The notes beneath the pieces were generated by a model, which saw nothing but the letters and a program-made list of their open reading frames with translations, was not told the DNA's origin and searched no databases. Below, piece after piece: positions 55,149 to 64,000 of a DNA stretch of 64,000 nucleotides. The DNA lies in NCBI RefSeq assembly GCF_004745595.1, contig NZ_SRLH01000005.1, positions 248,001-312,000 on the forward strand, read 5' to 3'. The DNA comes from Flavobacterium humi (lineage in GTDB: Bacteria > Bacteroidota > Bacteroidia > Flavobacteriales > Flavobacteriaceae). The position numbers and the translations under genes are program-made. The stretch's first letter is position 1, and each line of letters begins with the position of its first letter.

Positions 55149-57755
55149 TTGTCAACAAAAGAAAAATCGCCAAAGGAAACACCACTAATGAAGCAGTATA
55201 ACGAGATAAAAAGGAAATATCCTGATGCTTGTTTATTATTCAGAGTCGGGGATTTTTACGAGACTTTTGGAGACGATGCCGTCAGGGCATCAAAAATCCT
55301 GGGCATTACCCTGACCAAAAGAGGCGCTGGCTCCGAAACGGAAACGGCACTGGCCGGATTTCCGCACCATTCGCTCAATACGTACCTGCCAAAATTGGTC
55401 AAAGCAGGTTTGCGTGTAGCGATTTGCGATCAGTTGGAAGACCCCAAAATGACTAAAACCATTGTCAAAAGAGGTGTCACAGAGCTTGTAACGCCTGGAG
55501 TTTCCATGAATGATGAAGTACTGCAGTCTAAAACCAATAATTTCCTGGCTTCGGTTTATTTCGGAAAAAAAATAATCGGGGTTTCTTTTTTGGATGTTTC
55601 CACGGGAGAATTCCTGACATCTGAAGGAAACGGGGAATATATCGATAAGCTGCTACAGAATTTCAGTCCGAGCGAAATTTTGGTCCCAAAACAAAATAAA
55701 ACCGATTTCAAGGAGATATTCGGGGAAAATTTCCACGCCTTTTACCTCGAAGACTGGGTGTATAAGGAAGATTATGCCGTGGAGACCCTGACGAATCATT
55801 TTCAGACCAATTCACTCAAAGGTTTTGGAATCGAAGAATTGCCAAATGGAGTTATTGCTTCTGGTGCTATTTTGTATTATTTATCTGAAACACAGCATAA
55901 TAAAATACAGCATATTACTTCTATCCATCGTATTGCGGAAGACGCTTACGTTTGGATGGACCGCTTTACGATCCGCAACCTGGAACTGTACCACAGTTAC
56001 AATCCCAATGCAGTTACGTTGCTTGATGTGATTGATAAAACGCTTTCGCCAATGGGTGGAAGGATGCTCAAGCGATGGCTGGCACTTCCGTTAAAAGATC
56101 CCGGGAAAATCAAATCACGCCATGAAGTGGTTTCGTATTTTAAGGAAAACCAGGACATCCTGCAGGAAGTGCAATACCAGATCAAACAAATTTCGGATTT
56201 AGAACGATTGATATCAAAAATAGCGGCCGGAAGAGTAAGTCCAAGGGAAGTAATCTATCTTAAGGAATCGCTTGATGCCATCATCCCTATAAAAGAAATT
56301 GCCTTAAAAAGCAGCCAGGAAGCGGTAAAAGTTATTGGAGACAGTTTGCATGCCTGCGATTTGCTGCGCGAAAAAATCAAGGCAACCTTGCATCAGGACG
56401 CGCCGGTGGCTATCAGTAAAGGAAATGCAATCGCTGCCGGTGTCAATCAGGAATTGGACGAATTGCGCGGGATTTCTTCTTTAGGGAAAGAATACCTGGA
56501 AGGAATCGAATCCCGGGAATCGGAAAGAACAGGGATTTCCTCCTTGAAGATTTCATTCAACAACGTTTTCGGATATTATATCGAAGTCCGGAACACGCAC
56601 AAAGACAAAGTCCCGGCAGAATGGATCCGCAAACAGACTTTGGTCAATGCAGAACGCTACATTACCGAAGAACTGAAAGAATATGAAACCAAAATTTTAG
56701 GTGCTGAAGAAAAAATACAGCAAATCGAGAACCAGCTTTTTGAACAGTTAGTGAGCTGGATTGCCACGTATATCAAACCGGTACAATTAAATGCAAACCT
56801 TATTGCACAGTTGGATTGTTTGGTTTCCTTTACCCAATTAGCAATCGAAAACAATTATATCTGCCCTCAAATAGAGGATTCTTTTGCTTTGGATATCAAA
56901 AACGGGCGCCATCCGGTTATTGAAAAACAATTGCCGATAGGTGTGCCTTACATTGCGAACGATGTCTACCTGGACCGGGATTCGCAACAGCTTATTATGA
57001 TCACAGGTCCGAACATGTCCGGTAAGTCTGCTATTTTAAGGCAAACGGCACTCATTGTTCTCCTGGCTCAAATGGGGAGTTTTGTTCCGGCAGAAAGTGT
57101 GGTAATGGGCGTAGTGGATAAGATTTTTACCCGTGTGGGCGCGAGTGACAATATTTCGATGGGTGAATCTACCTTTATGGTCGAAATGAACGAAACGGCT
57201 TCGATCCTGAACAACATTTCCGAAAGAAGTCTGGTACTCCTTGACGAAATAGGCCGCGGGACCAGTACCTATGACGGGGTTTCCATTGCCTGGGCCATTG
57301 CCGAGTTCCTCCACGAAAATCCGGCACAGCCCAAAACGTTGTTTGCCACGCATTACCACGAATTGAATGAAATGAGCGACTCCTTGCCAAGGATCCGGAA
57401 TTATAATGTTTCTGTCAAAGAATTAAAAGATACGGTTTTATTTATCAGGAAGCTGGAAAAAGGCGGAAGTGCGCATAGTTTTGGTATCCATGTGGCAAAA
57501 ATGGCCGGAATGCCTCAAATTGTCCTCCAGAAAGCCGGTAAAATTTTGAAGAAACTCGAAAAAAACCATTCCGGGGAAGTATTAAGCGGGATTAAATCGG
57601 TTAAGGATGAAATGCAGTTGAGTATTTTCAATCTTGATGATCCGATTTTGGAAGAAATTAAAGAAGAAATACTGAATTTAGACGTCAACACGCTGACTCC
57701 GGTTGAAGCCTTAATGAAGTTGAATGAAATAAAACGAATGCTGGTTAAAAAATAA
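55149..57755 (+). CDS. mutS: DNA mismatch repair protein MutS
   Basis: 868 residues. The mismatch-reading Phe-x-Glu motif is in [11 protein letters not shown]; the ATPase has Walker A GPNMSGKS (near residue 620) and Walker [20 protein letters not shown] belongs to the ABC signature region. The start is TTG 55149: the first ATG (55188) would drop a conserved-looking [13 protein letters not shown] lead. No mutL is nearby. Confidence 0.95.
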   Translation: MSTKEKSPKETPLMKQYNEIKRKYPDACLLFRVGDFYETFGDDAVRASKILGITLTKRGAGSETETALAGFPHHSLNTYLPKLVKAGLRVAICDQLEDPKMTKTIVKRGVTELVTPGVSMNDEVLQSKTNNFLASVYFGKKIIGVSFLDVSTGEFLTSEGNGEYIDKLLQNFSPSEILVPKQNKTDFKEIFGENFHAFYLEDWVYKEDYAVETLTNHFQTNSLKGFGIEELPNGVIASGAILYYLSETQHNKIQHITSIHRIAEDAYVWMDRFTIRNLELYHSYNPNAVTLLDVIDKTLSPMGGRMLKRWLALPLKDPGKIKSRHEVVSYFKENQDILQEVQYQIKQISDLERLISKIAAGRVSPREVIYLKESLDAIIPIKEIALKSSQEAVKVIGDSLHACDLLREKIKATLHQDAPVAISKGNAIAAGVNQELDELRGISSLGKEYLEGIESRESERTGISSLKISFNNVFGYYIEVRNTHKDKVPAEWIRKQTLVNAERYITEELKEYETKILGAEEKIQQIENQLFEQLVSWIATYIKPVQLNANLIAQLDCLVSFTQLAIENNYICPQIEDSFALDIKNGRHPVIEKQLPIGVPYIANDVYLDRDSQQLIMITGPNMSGKSAILRQTALIVLLAQMGSFVPAESVVMGVVDKIFTRVGASDNISMGESTFMVEMNETASILNNISERSLVLLDEIGRGTSTYDGVSIAWAIAEFLHENPAQPKTLFATHYHELNEMSDSLPRIRNYNVSVKELKDTVLFIRKLEKGGSAHSFGIHVAKMAGMPQIVLQKAGKILKKLEKNHSGEVLSGIKSVKDEMQLSIFNLDDPILEEIKEEILNLDVNTLTPVEALMKLNEIKRMLVKK

Positions 57756-57760
57756 TTGTC

Positions 57761-57826
57761 ATAAAACAAGGGTTTTCAGTTCGTTATAAAAAAGTGTCAT
57801 TTTTTTATTGAAAACGCTTGTTTTAT
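57761..57826. repeat. Large imperfect inverted repeat after mutS
   Basis: ATAAAACAAGGGTTTTCA (57761-57778) pairs with TGAAAACGCTTGTTTTAT (57809-57826) with one mismatch, around a 30-base AT-rich loop. The right arm contains the TTG of the tRNA-Gly promoter. No T tract follows, so it is not a standard terminator on the plus strand. Confidence 0.6.
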
Positions 57827-57847
57827 TGAATTAATGTATTAAATTTG
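57818..57847 (+). promoter_or_regulatory. tRNA-Gly/tRNA-Leu promoter (TTG-N19-TAAATTTG)
   Basis: TTG at 57818-57820 and TAAATTTG at 57840-57847 with the preferred spacer; the tRNA follows about 46 bases later. Confidence 0.75.
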
Positions 57848-57893
57848 CCCTCGCAATACAGCAATGTGTTGCAGTTCTTTTTAGACTTGAAAT

Positions 57894-57966
57894 GCGAAAA
57901 TAGCTCAGTTGGTAGAGCGCGACCTTGCCAAGGTCGAGGTCGCGGGTTCGAGCCCCGTTTTTCGCT
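57894..57966 (+). tRNA. tRNA-Gly (anticodon GCC)
   Basis: 73 bases. Acceptor GCGAAAA/TTTTCGC, D arm with AGCTCAGTTGGTAGAGC, anticodon stem CGACC/GGTCG with loop TTGCCAA giving GCC, T arm GGTTCGAGCCC. Discriminator T, the usual base for tRNA-Gly. Confidence 0.96.
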
Positions 57967-57979
57967 CAATTACCGTAAT

Positions 57980-58065
57980 GCTCGGATGGTGAAATTGGTA
58001 GACACGCTGGACTTAAAATCCAGTGAACAGTAATGTTCGTGCGGGTTCAAGTCCCGCTCTGAGTA
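57980..58065 (+). tRNA. tRNA-Leu (anticodon TAA)
   Basis: 86 bases with a long variable arm. The acceptor stem GCTCGGA pairs with TCTGAGT, including two G-T pairs (one at the terminal position). Anticodon stem CTGGA/TCCAG around CTTAAAA gives TAA. Discriminator A. Thirteen bases after tRNA-Gly; one transcript carries both. Confidence 0.94.
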
Positions 58066-58067
58066 CA

Positions 58068-58100
58068 AAAAGCTTCAAACTATGTTTGGAGCTTTTTTTT
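58068..58100 (+). terminator. Terminator of the tRNA-Gly/tRNA-Leu unit
   Basis: 13-bp stem AAAAGCTTCAAAC/GTTTGGAGCTTTT (one G-T pair), three-base loop, long T tract. Confidence 0.9.
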
Positions 58101-58197
58101 GTTTATAACATTTTGGTTTTTTTCTTCAATCAATACTCTAAAGAAGGTAATTGTGGGTTATCTTCGGTTCGGTCATTTTTAACATTCATAAGCAAGC

Positions 58198-58560
58198 ATG
58201 GGGACATTTGTAATTAGTAAACGTTTTAGTGGGGATTATAAATTCGAATTTACATCCAGAAAAGGGAAAACGATATTTACCAGCAATAGTTATGAGTTGA
58301 GGTTTGAATGCGAGAATGAAATTGAGCATTTGAAAGCTTCTTTGGAAAATAGCACCTTTATGAAATTCAAGACTTCCAGTGGGAAATATTTCTTTAAATT
58401 GATCGTAGAGGAAAAGGAACTGGCTGTCAGCAGGAAGTATTCTACTTTGTTGATGCTGGAAAAAGGAATTACTGAAATCCGTAAGTATGCCGTGAAATCT
58501 GAAACTTTGGATTTTTCAAGCAATGATTTTGTTTTTCCTGATATTGAATTCCAGGAATAA
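58198..58560 (+). CDS. YegP family protein (DUF1508)
   Basis: 120 residues with two DUF1508 repeats: YKFEFTSRKGKTIFTSNSY and the weaker KYFFKLIVEEKELAVSRKY. The family has a small alpha/beta fold of unknown function. Plus strand, alone, closed by the hairpin at 58580. Confidence 0.8.
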   Translation: MGTFVISKRFSGDYKFEFTSRKGKTIFTSNSYELRFECENEIEHLKASLENSTFMKFKTSSGKYFFKLIVEEKELAVSRKYSTLLMLEKGITEIRKYAVKSETLDFSSNDFVFPDIEFQE

Positions 58561-58579
58561 GGAAAGTGTATAAAAAAGT

Positions 58580-58602
58580 AAAGCCACGCTTGGCGTGGCT
58601 TT
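58580..58602. terminator. Hairpin terminator between convergent genes
   Basis: Perfect 10-bp stem AAAGCCACGC/GCGTGGCTTT with loop TTG. The T tract is stronger on the minus strand, favouring the lipoprotein gene. Confidence 0.75.
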
Positions 58603-58627
58603 GTAAAAATATTAGATTGTAGTCTAA

Positions 58628-58870
58628 TTATTTTTTTACTTCTTCTTTAGCAGGAGCAGCAGCTTCTGTAGTAGTAGCAGCAGCAGCAGCTTCAGTAGTA
58701 GCAGCAGCAGCAGCAGTATCAACTGTAGTAGCAGCGCTATCGATAGCCTCTTCCATTACTGGAGCAGCCTCTTCAACTGGAGCTTCTTCAGTTTTAGCAG
58801 CATCTTTACATGATACGAAAGAAACACTCATCATAGCTACTAAAGCCATACTTAAAACAACTTTTTTCAT
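58628..58870 (-). CDS. Small Ala/Thr/Glu-rich lipoprotein
   Basis: 80 residues. A lipoprotein signal with lipobox FVSC (Cys21) leads into a low-complexity tail of Ala, Thr and Glu and a final KEEVKK. The tail is encoded by long runs of GCT/GCA/ACT/GTA-type triplets. It is probably an abundant anchored spacer-like protein. TATCTTTG on the reverse strand (58907-58914) is a likely -7 element. Confidence 0.75.
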   Translation of the reverse strand: MKKVVLSMALVAMMSVSFVSCKDAAKTEEAPVEEAAPVMEEAIDSAATTVDTAAAAATTEAAAAATTTEAAAPAKEEVKK

Positions 58871-59071
58871 CTTACTTAATTATAAAGGTTAATTATTAAT
58901 TCGAGGCAAAGATATAAATTTTTTAATATGTAAAAATTTTTTTTACTTTTTTTTTCAAAAAAATATTCTTTGACAACATCCTATTCAATTACAATTTCTG
59001 TGCCAAAAATACATTTCTTTTTTAAATAAAATAAAATATCCCGTATTTGTAAATCATTGAAATTTAATGGT

Positions 59072-61213
59072 TTATTTTTTCTTAGGGTGAACGAGCTTCA
59101 TTTCGTTGACCAAATGCTTCGCTCCTGCGAATTTATCGATCACAAATAAAACATAACGCATATCTACCATAACGTTTCTGCAGATGGCCGGATCGTAATG
59201 GATGTCACTCATGGTGCCTTCCCAAACACGGTCGAAATTCAATCCGATCAAATTTCCCTGGGCATCGATGGCAGGGCTTCCGGAATTTCCTCCGGTGGTG
59301 TGGTTGGTCCCGATAAAACAAATAGGCAACTTCCCATTTTCGGCGTATGGGCCATAATCTTTAGCGTCGTACAATTCGATCAGTTTTTTAGGAATGTCAA
59401 ATTCATAATCCCCGGGAATGTATTTTTCCATCATCCCTTCCAGGTACGTTACCGGCTTGTAATAGGTTGCGTCTTTTGGTTCGTATCCGTTTACTTTTCC
59501 GTAAGTAACACGCAATGTGCTGTTTGCGTCCGGGAAAATACGGGTGTTAGGATACAGTTCCAGCTGGGCATTCATGTAAGTCCTTTGCAGCGCGGCAATT
59601 TTCAGGTTGATCTCGTCATATTTAGGAGCAACATTCTTCGTATAATTATCCGCTAAAGATTTTACAAAAAGATATCCTTTGTCTTTATTTAATTTCTTCA
59701 GGACAGATTTGGCATCTCCTTTTAAAAGCTCTTTAAATTTCGCATAATCGACCAATTTTGACTGGCTGTATAAAGTAGAGGTCAGTTTTTTGTAATCGGC
59801 GTTGATTAATGTAGAAGGCAAAAATTGTTTCGGGGCTTTATTTCCGTAAAGGGCAATGAGCTGCTCGAAAACCTTTTCATCTACTTTTGCGTTAAATTCC
59901 CTGTAGAAATCTTCCTGCGCCTTGATCAGGTTTTCTTTCCTGTCGTTAAACGATTGCTCGCCTTTGGTATTGTAAACCTGTTCCAGTTGGTATAATTTAT
60001 AGCCTAAACTTAATAATTCGGTGTTTTTGGCAACAACTTCCAGGAAATAATCGCGGCTTACGGCGTAAGGCGTAATTTCTGTGTAATATTTTTCGAATTC
60101 AGGCAACAGGTTCCCGTATTCGTTTTGCTTTCCGGAAGCCGTAACTTTTTGCTGGAAATCTTTTTCGAAATTTTGTTTCAGGGCAATAGCATTCGATTTT
60201 TTCAGGCCCTGGCTTTCCCCGATCCATTTTTTCCAGTAATTGGCAACGCTGGCATATTTTGAGGCATATTGAATCTTAATGGCATTGTCTTTTCGCATAA
60301 AACCATCCTGCACTTTCAGGGCGGCATCACGGATTTCAATTTTTGCAGGATTTAATTCCTTCACGATTTGCGCAACAGCAAAAGAAGGAAGGTACTCCTG
60401 GGTTTTTCCCGGATAACCGAAAACCATCGTAAAATCATCTTCCTTGATGCCATCTAGCGACACTGGAAGGAAGTGTTTTGGCGTGTAAGGAACGTTATCT
60501 TTAGAATATTCCGCTGGGCGGTTGTTTTTGTCGGCATAAATACGGAACATCGAAAAATCCCCGGTGTGGCGCGGCCATACCCAGTTGTCGGTGTCAGACC
60601 CGAATTTTCCTATGGAACTCGGCGGTGCCCCTACCAAACGGACGTCTTTAAAGGTTTCGGTAACGAATAATATGTATTGGTTTCCTTCGAAAAAAGTCCG
60701 GACTTTATTTTCCTGCCAGGATTCTTTCGGGAAACTGGCGGTAACTTTGGCGATGTTTTCCTGGATTTTCTTTTGTTTTTCCGCTTCGGAAGTAATAGAA
60801 GCCACTCCGTCTAAAACCTGTGCTGTTACATCATTGATGCTGACCATAAAAGTGACTACGAGGTCTTTGTTAGGCAATTCGTCTTCCATTTTCATGGCCC
60901 AGAAACCATTGGCAAGGTAATCGTGCTCTACGGTCGAATGGTTTTGGATGGCATCAAACCCGCAGTGGTGATTGGTCAGGAGCAGTCCTTTTGGTGAAAT
61001 GATTTCAGAAGTACAGCCTCCGTTAAAATGCGGAACGGCATCTTTTAAACTGGAATGATTAACGGAATAAATATCTTCCACAGACATTTTCATGCCCAGG
61101 TTTTTCATTTCAGTTTCGTTCATTCCTTTTAGTAGCGAAGGAATCCACATTCCGCCTTGTTGGGCAAATGTCGGTAAAACGAATAAAACAATAAGTAGCT
61201 TTACTAATTTCAT
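59072..61213 (-). CDS. S46 family dipeptidyl peptidase (DPP7/DPP11 type)
   Basis: 713 residues. Signal peptide (ends near TFAQ), then a chymotrypsin-like double barrel with the catalytic His in TNHHCGFDAI (about residue 82) and the Ser in TTGGNSGSPA (Ser644). A helical domain sits between. It removes dipeptides from N-termini in the periplasm, which suits growth on proteins. I cannot tell the DPP7 from the DPP11 specificity by eye. ATG 61213 begins the signal peptide; an upstream ATG 12 codons before is less suitable. Confidence 0.93.
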   Translation of the reverse strand: MKLVKLLIVLFVLPTFAQQGGMWIPSLLKGMNETEMKNLGMKMSVEDIYSVNHSSLKDAVPHFNGGCTSEIISPKGLLLTNHHCGFDAIQNHSTVEHDYLANGFWAMKMEDELPNKDLVVTFMVSINDVTAQVLDGVASITSEAEKQKKIQENIAKVTASFPKESWQENKVRTFFEGNQYILFVTETFKDVRLVGAPPSSIGKFGSDTDNWVWPRHTGDFSMFRIYADKNNRPAEYSKDNVPYTPKHFLPVSLDGIKEDDFTMVFGYPGKTQEYLPSFAVAQIVKELNPAKIEIRDAALKVQDGFMRKDNAIKIQYASKYASVANYWKKWIGESQGLKKSNAIALKQNFEKDFQQKVTASGKQNEYGNLLPEFEKYYTEITPYAVSRDYFLEVVAKNTELLSLGYKLYQLEQVYNTKGEQSFNDRKENLIKAQEDFYREFNAKVDEKVFEQLIALYGNKAPKQFLPSTLINADYKKLTSTLYSQSKLVDYAKFKELLKGDAKSVLKKLNKDKGYLFVKSLADNYTKNVAPKYDEINLKIAALQRTYMNAQLELYPNTRIFPDANSTLRVTYGKVNGYEPKDATYYKPVTYLEGMMEKYIPGDYEFDIPKKLIELYDAKDYGPYAENGKLPICFIGTNHTTGGNSGSPAIDAQGNLIGLNFDRVWEGTMSDIHYDPAICRNVMVDMRYVLFVIDKFAGAKHLVNEMKLVHPKKK

Positions 61214-61364
61214 ATAACTTGGTTTTATTTTTCCGTGCGCAATGTACAATTTTTAAGCTGTTCGGGGATTTTTTTTAAGCTTTGATTAAGAAATTCCACA
61301 AAAACAATTAGGAAGAACGCAACTCGGAATATTTTAAAAAGGAAAAACTAAGAATCGGATTTTA

Positions 61365-61808
61365 TCAAACCAAATACTTCATGAGTTTTCGGGAATGCAT
61401 CATAAAACCGTTCTTAAGGTATAATTTTTGTGCGTTTTCATTATGGTTTTCAACTTCCAGATAGATGATTTTCAATCCTGATGTGCGGGCTTCTTCCTGA
61501 ATGAACGCGATCGCTTTTTTTCCGATGCCTTTCCCGCGGGCTTTTTCTGAAAGGTATAATTCGTCCAGGAAAGCAATCCGGCCTTTGTATTCAAAACTAA
61601 AAACAAAAGTCAGGATGATATAACCGGCAATTTCATCATCGGCATAAATAAGCCAGGCTTTCCCGGCATTTTCATCTTCCAGGAAATTTTCGAACAATTG
61701 CTTCGAAACGGTTGTATCTATGGGATAATTGTCGATGGCATAGAAATCCTGCATCATGGTGACGATGGTTTCTATCTGGTTTTTCCCTAAAGGCTTAAAG
61801 ACTGTCAT
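61365..61808 (-). CDS. GNAT family N-acetyltransferase
   Basis: 147 residues. The acetyl-CoA loop is SEKARGKGIGKKAI and the C-terminus LYLKNGFMMHSRKL is the GNAT B motif. Its start overlaps the end of the Kdo transferase gene by 14 bases, so the two are co-translated. Whether it acts on envelope sugars is unknown. Confidence 0.9.
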   Translation of the reverse strand: MTVFKPLGKNQIETIVTMMQDFYAIDNYPIDTTVSKQLFENFLEDENAGKAWLIYADDEIAGYIILTFVFSFEYKGRIAFLDELYLSEKARGKGIGKKAIAFIQEEARTSGLKIIYLEVENHNENAQKLYLKNGFMMHSRKLMKYLV

Positions 61809-63036
61809 TTTTAATATGCTTGAGGATGATGTCCGTCCCGCCTTTGTTCATTTGTACAAAAGTGCTGCAGATATGCCCTTTTTCAAATCGTTCGTCCTTG
61901 TTTTGGATAAGGGAATCGAAAGCGTCTTTCAGTTCGTTTTCGTTCGTAACCGGCTGGCAGCCTTCCAGATGGACCAAAGCAGTCGCTTCCGCAAAATGGG
62001 AATAGTTGGGCCCGATGACAATAGGCACACCAAATGTGGCCGGTTCCAGGATATTATGGACGCCGGGATTTCCAAAACCGCCGCCTACATAGGCAATATC
62101 GGCATAACTATATATTTTAGTCAAAAGCCCGATGGTGTCAATAATCAAAACATCGCATTCGGAAATAGTTTGGTTGTCTTTTTCAGAAAATAAGACGGTT
62201 TTCTTCGAAATGGAATCCTTCAGCCGCAGGATTTGTTCCGTTTTGATATTGTGCGGGGCGATGATGAATTTTACATTTTGGGCAGATTGGTTGATGTAAT
62301 GTGCCAGGAGCTCTTCGTCTTTTGGCCAGGAACTTCCCACGACAATTGTAGTGGTACCGTTTTTGAAATCTTCGATAAAATCTAAAGTGTTGTCCCGCTC
62401 TAAAATGGAAGCAACCCTATCAAAACGAGTGTCCCCTGCTATTTTTACATTATGGAAACCAATGCCCTGCAGGAGTTGTTTCGAACTTTCATTCTGTACA
62501 AAAAAGCAATTGAAAGTTTGCAGTGCATTCCTGTAAAAGCCGCCATACCATTTGAAAAACGATTGCTTTTCCCGGAATATCCCCGAAATGAGGTAGGTCT
62601 TTGTTTTTTGTTTCTTAAGCTCGTTCAGGTAGTTGGGCCAATATTCGTATTTGATGAAAAAAACCATCTCCGGATGGACCAGGTGCAGGAATTTCTGGGC
62701 ATTGTATTTGGTATCCAAAGGCAAATAAACAGTGGCATCTGCTATGGTATTGTTTTTTCTCACTTCATAGCCGGAAGGGGAAAAAAAAGTAATTACGATT
62801 TTATGCGATGGGAATTGCTCTTTTATTTTTTCAATCACCGGAAGGCCCTGTTCGTATTCGCCCAGAGACGCCGCATGGAACCAGATAGTCTTGTCCCCAG
62901 GGCTGATTTTGCCCTGTAAATTGGAGAATACCGTTTTTCTTCCTTCTACAAATAATTTGATTTTGGGGCTGAAAAAGGCAATTATCCTCAATAAAAATTC
63001 GGCGATATGTACAACTAAATTGTAAAGAAGAAACAT
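61795..63036 (-). CDS. waaA: 3-deoxy-D-manno-octulosonic acid (Kdo) transferase
   Basis: 413 residues, the usual GT30 size. An N-terminal membrane-anchoring region is followed by IWFHAASLGEYEQGLPVIE (acceptor-side motif), IKYEYWPNYL and GGFGNPGVHNILEP (the CMP-Kdo side, GGG/HNxLEP motif). It attaches Kdo to lipid A precursor. Divergent from the aminotransferase gene. Confidence 0.94.
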   Translation of the reverse strand: MFLLYNLVVHIAEFLLRIIAFFSPKIKLFVEGRKTVFSNLQGKISPGDKTIWFHAASLGEYEQGLPVIEKIKEQFPSHKIVITFFSPSGYEVRKNNTIADATVYLPLDTKYNAQKFLHLVHPEMVFFIKYEYWPNYLNELKKQKTKTYLISGIFREKQSFFKWYGGFYRNALQTFNCFFVQNESSKQLLQGIGFHNVKIAGDTRFDRVASILERDNTLDFIEDFKNGTTTIVVGSSWPKDEELLAHYINQSAQNVKFIIAPHNIKTEQILRLKDSISKKTVLFSEKDNQTISECDVLIIDTIGLLTKIYSYADIAYVGGGFGNPGVHNILEPATFGVPIVIGPNYSHFAEATALVHLEGCQPVTNENELKDAFDSLIQNKDERFEKGHICSTFVQMNKGGTDIILKHIKNDSL

Positions 63037-63083
63037 ACATCAAAATTTGAATGGCTAAAATACAGTTTCTATGTTTATTTTCG

Positions 63084-63114
63084 TTGGCAAGCAGTCATTA
63101 AATTCTTATTTTTG
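63084..63114 (+). promoter_or_regulatory. Aminotransferase promoter (TTG-N20-TATTTTTG)
   Basis: TTG at 63084-63086 and TATTTTTG at 63107-63114, 20 bases before the ATG. Confidence 0.65.
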
Positions 63115-63134
63115 TGAATTCAAATAATCATACG

Positions 63135-64000
63135 ATGAAAAAAATCCAAATGGTTGACCTGAAAAGTCAATACGAAAAAATAAAAGATACCGTAAATGCT
63201 TCTATCCAGGAAGTTTTAGATACCAATGCTTATATTAACGGCCCACAAGTCCATGCTTTTCAAAAATCGCTTGAAGACTATTTAGGGGCAAAACACGTTA
63301 TCCCTTGTGCAAATGGGACTGATGCGCTGCAGATTGCCATGATGGGGCTCGGCCTGAAACCGGGAGACGAAGTAATCACCGCCGATTTTACCTTTGCGGC
63401 AACGGTTGAAGTTATCGCTTTATTGCAATTAACGCCGGTCCTTGTAGATGTTGATATGGATTCTATGAACATTTCCATTGAAGCCCTGAAAAAAGCCATT
63501 ACCCCTAAAACCAAAGCAATTGTCCCGGTACATTTATTCGGCCTTGCGGCAAATATGGATGCCATTATGGAAATTGCAAAAGAGCATAATTTATATGTTA
63601 TTGAAGATAATGCGCAGGCCATCGGAGCGAATTATACCTCAAAAGACGGTTCGAAAAAGAAAGTAGGAACGATTGGCCACGTGGCTGCAACTTCGTTTTT
63701 CCCTTCCAAGAATCTGGGCTGTTATGGAGACGGCGGAGCCATTTTTACCAATGACGATGCTTTGGCCCATACGCTTCGCGGCATTGTAAACCACGGAATG
63801 TATGTGCGTTACCATCATGATGTTGTAGGAGTGAATTCCCGTTTGGACAGTATCCAGGCTGGGGTTTTGAATGCAAAACTGCCGCATCTGGACCAGTACA
63901 ATAAAGCCCGTCGCGAGGCTGCGGCCAAATACAACGCCGCTTTTGCCAACCATAAGAATATTGTGGTCCCGTCGTTCGATTCAAACGGGGATGACCATGT
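63135..64000 (+). CDS. DegT/DnrJ/EryC1/StrS family PLP aminotransferase, 5' part
   Basis: The first 288 residues are present and the gene runs off the window. Fold-type I aminotransferase: PCANGTDALQIAM binds the cofactor phosphate, EDNAQAIGA carries the Asp for the pyridine nitrogen, and FFPSKNLGCYGDGGA has the PLP-linked Lys (residue 192). Relatives transfer an amino group to a keto sugar nucleotide for polysaccharide or LPS. Position next to waaA supports an envelope role. Confidence 0.92.
   Translation, partial: MKKIQMVDLKSQYEKIKDTVNASIQEVLDTNAYINGPQVHAFQKSLEDYLGAKHVIPCANGTDALQIAMMGLGLKPGDEVITADFTFAATVEVIALLQLTPVLVDVDMDSMNISIEALKKAITPKTKAIVPVHLFGLAANMDAIMEIAKEHNLYVIEDNAQAIGANYTSKDGSKKKVGTIGHVAATSFFPSKNLGCYGDGGAIFTNDDALAHTLRGIVNHGMYVRYHHDVVGVNSRLDSIQAGVLNAKLPHLDQYNKARREAAAKYNAAFANHKNIVVPSFDSNGDDH

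Noticed and set aside
58640..58740. CRISPR-like or satellite repeat
   Set aside because: The regular triplets are the coding repeats of an Ala-rich lipoprotein; there are no spacers.

Overview
This window looks like ordinary chromosome from a Flavobacteriaceae bacterium (phylum Bacteroidota), most likely Flavobacterium or a close relative. The supporting signs are two large metalloproteases and one small protein with type IX secretion (T9SS) C-terminal sorting domains, many promoters of the Bacteroidota form TTG-N18-21-TAnnTTTG, weak or absent Shine-Dalgarno sequences, a folK-deoxynucleoside kinase fusion, and AT-rich intergenic DNA. I see no prophage, insertion sequence, CRISPR array or integration scar.

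Layout. 1-2450: end of an outer-membrane barrel gene, trxA, a DUF58 gene, then tRNA-Asp and a hairpin-rich stretch. 2450-9740: a membrane protein, a lipoprotein, a GT2 glycosyltransferase with a flippase-like partner, then ruvC, hemW, a cyclase, GNAT, MmcQ/YjbR and PH-SHOCT genes on the plus strand. 9800-14710: mostly minus strand (DUF4407, amine oxidase, methyltransferase, M20 dipeptidase). 14815-20802: tRNA-Leu, YwqK-like protein, aspS, cold shock gene, tadA, a Cys-motif membrane protein and dxs. 20799-29580: T9SS-secreted M36 and M43 proteases, dgt, GNAT, RDD protein. 29700-33325: nrdA and nrdB, with an unusual nrdB upstream region. 33575-40560: DUF3109, DUF4412, MarC, a truncated FAD protein, S41 protease, dCMP deaminase, HupE/UreJ, TerB, universal stress protein. 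40737-45362: the rimP-nusA-infB operon with a terminator-like hairpin in its leader. 45579-48020: an operon of three signal-peptide-bearing phage-tail-collar proteins plus one T9SS cargo. 48097-57755: AsmA, SppA, folK-dNK, a TrmH-family methyltransferase, DUF1573, mutS. 57894-58065: tRNA-Gly and tRNA-Leu. 58198-64000: YegP, an Ala-rich lipoprotein, an S46 dipeptidyl peptidase, GNAT, Kdo transferase and the start of a DegT-family aminotransferase.

How the genes fit together. Nucleotide supply and DNA maintenance are well represented (nrdA, nrdB, dgt, dCMP deaminase, the deoxynucleoside kinase half of folK-dNK, ruvC, mutS). Envelope and secreted functions form a second theme (Kdo transferase, GT2, AsmA, SppA, S41, S46, T9SS cargo).

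The most interesting non-genic signal is a family of four intergenic repeats (996-1073, 3515-3594, 17880-17949, 32197-32305). They share a two-part stem whose arms vary but stay complementary. In two copies the last bases of the repeat supply the stop codon of the adjacent gene. Other points are the DnaA box and TTTGTAAA palindromes upstream of nrdB, the rimP leader hairpin, a possible leaderless DUF58 mRNA, a possible tRNA-Asp relic or small RNA, and the secreted tail-collar operon.
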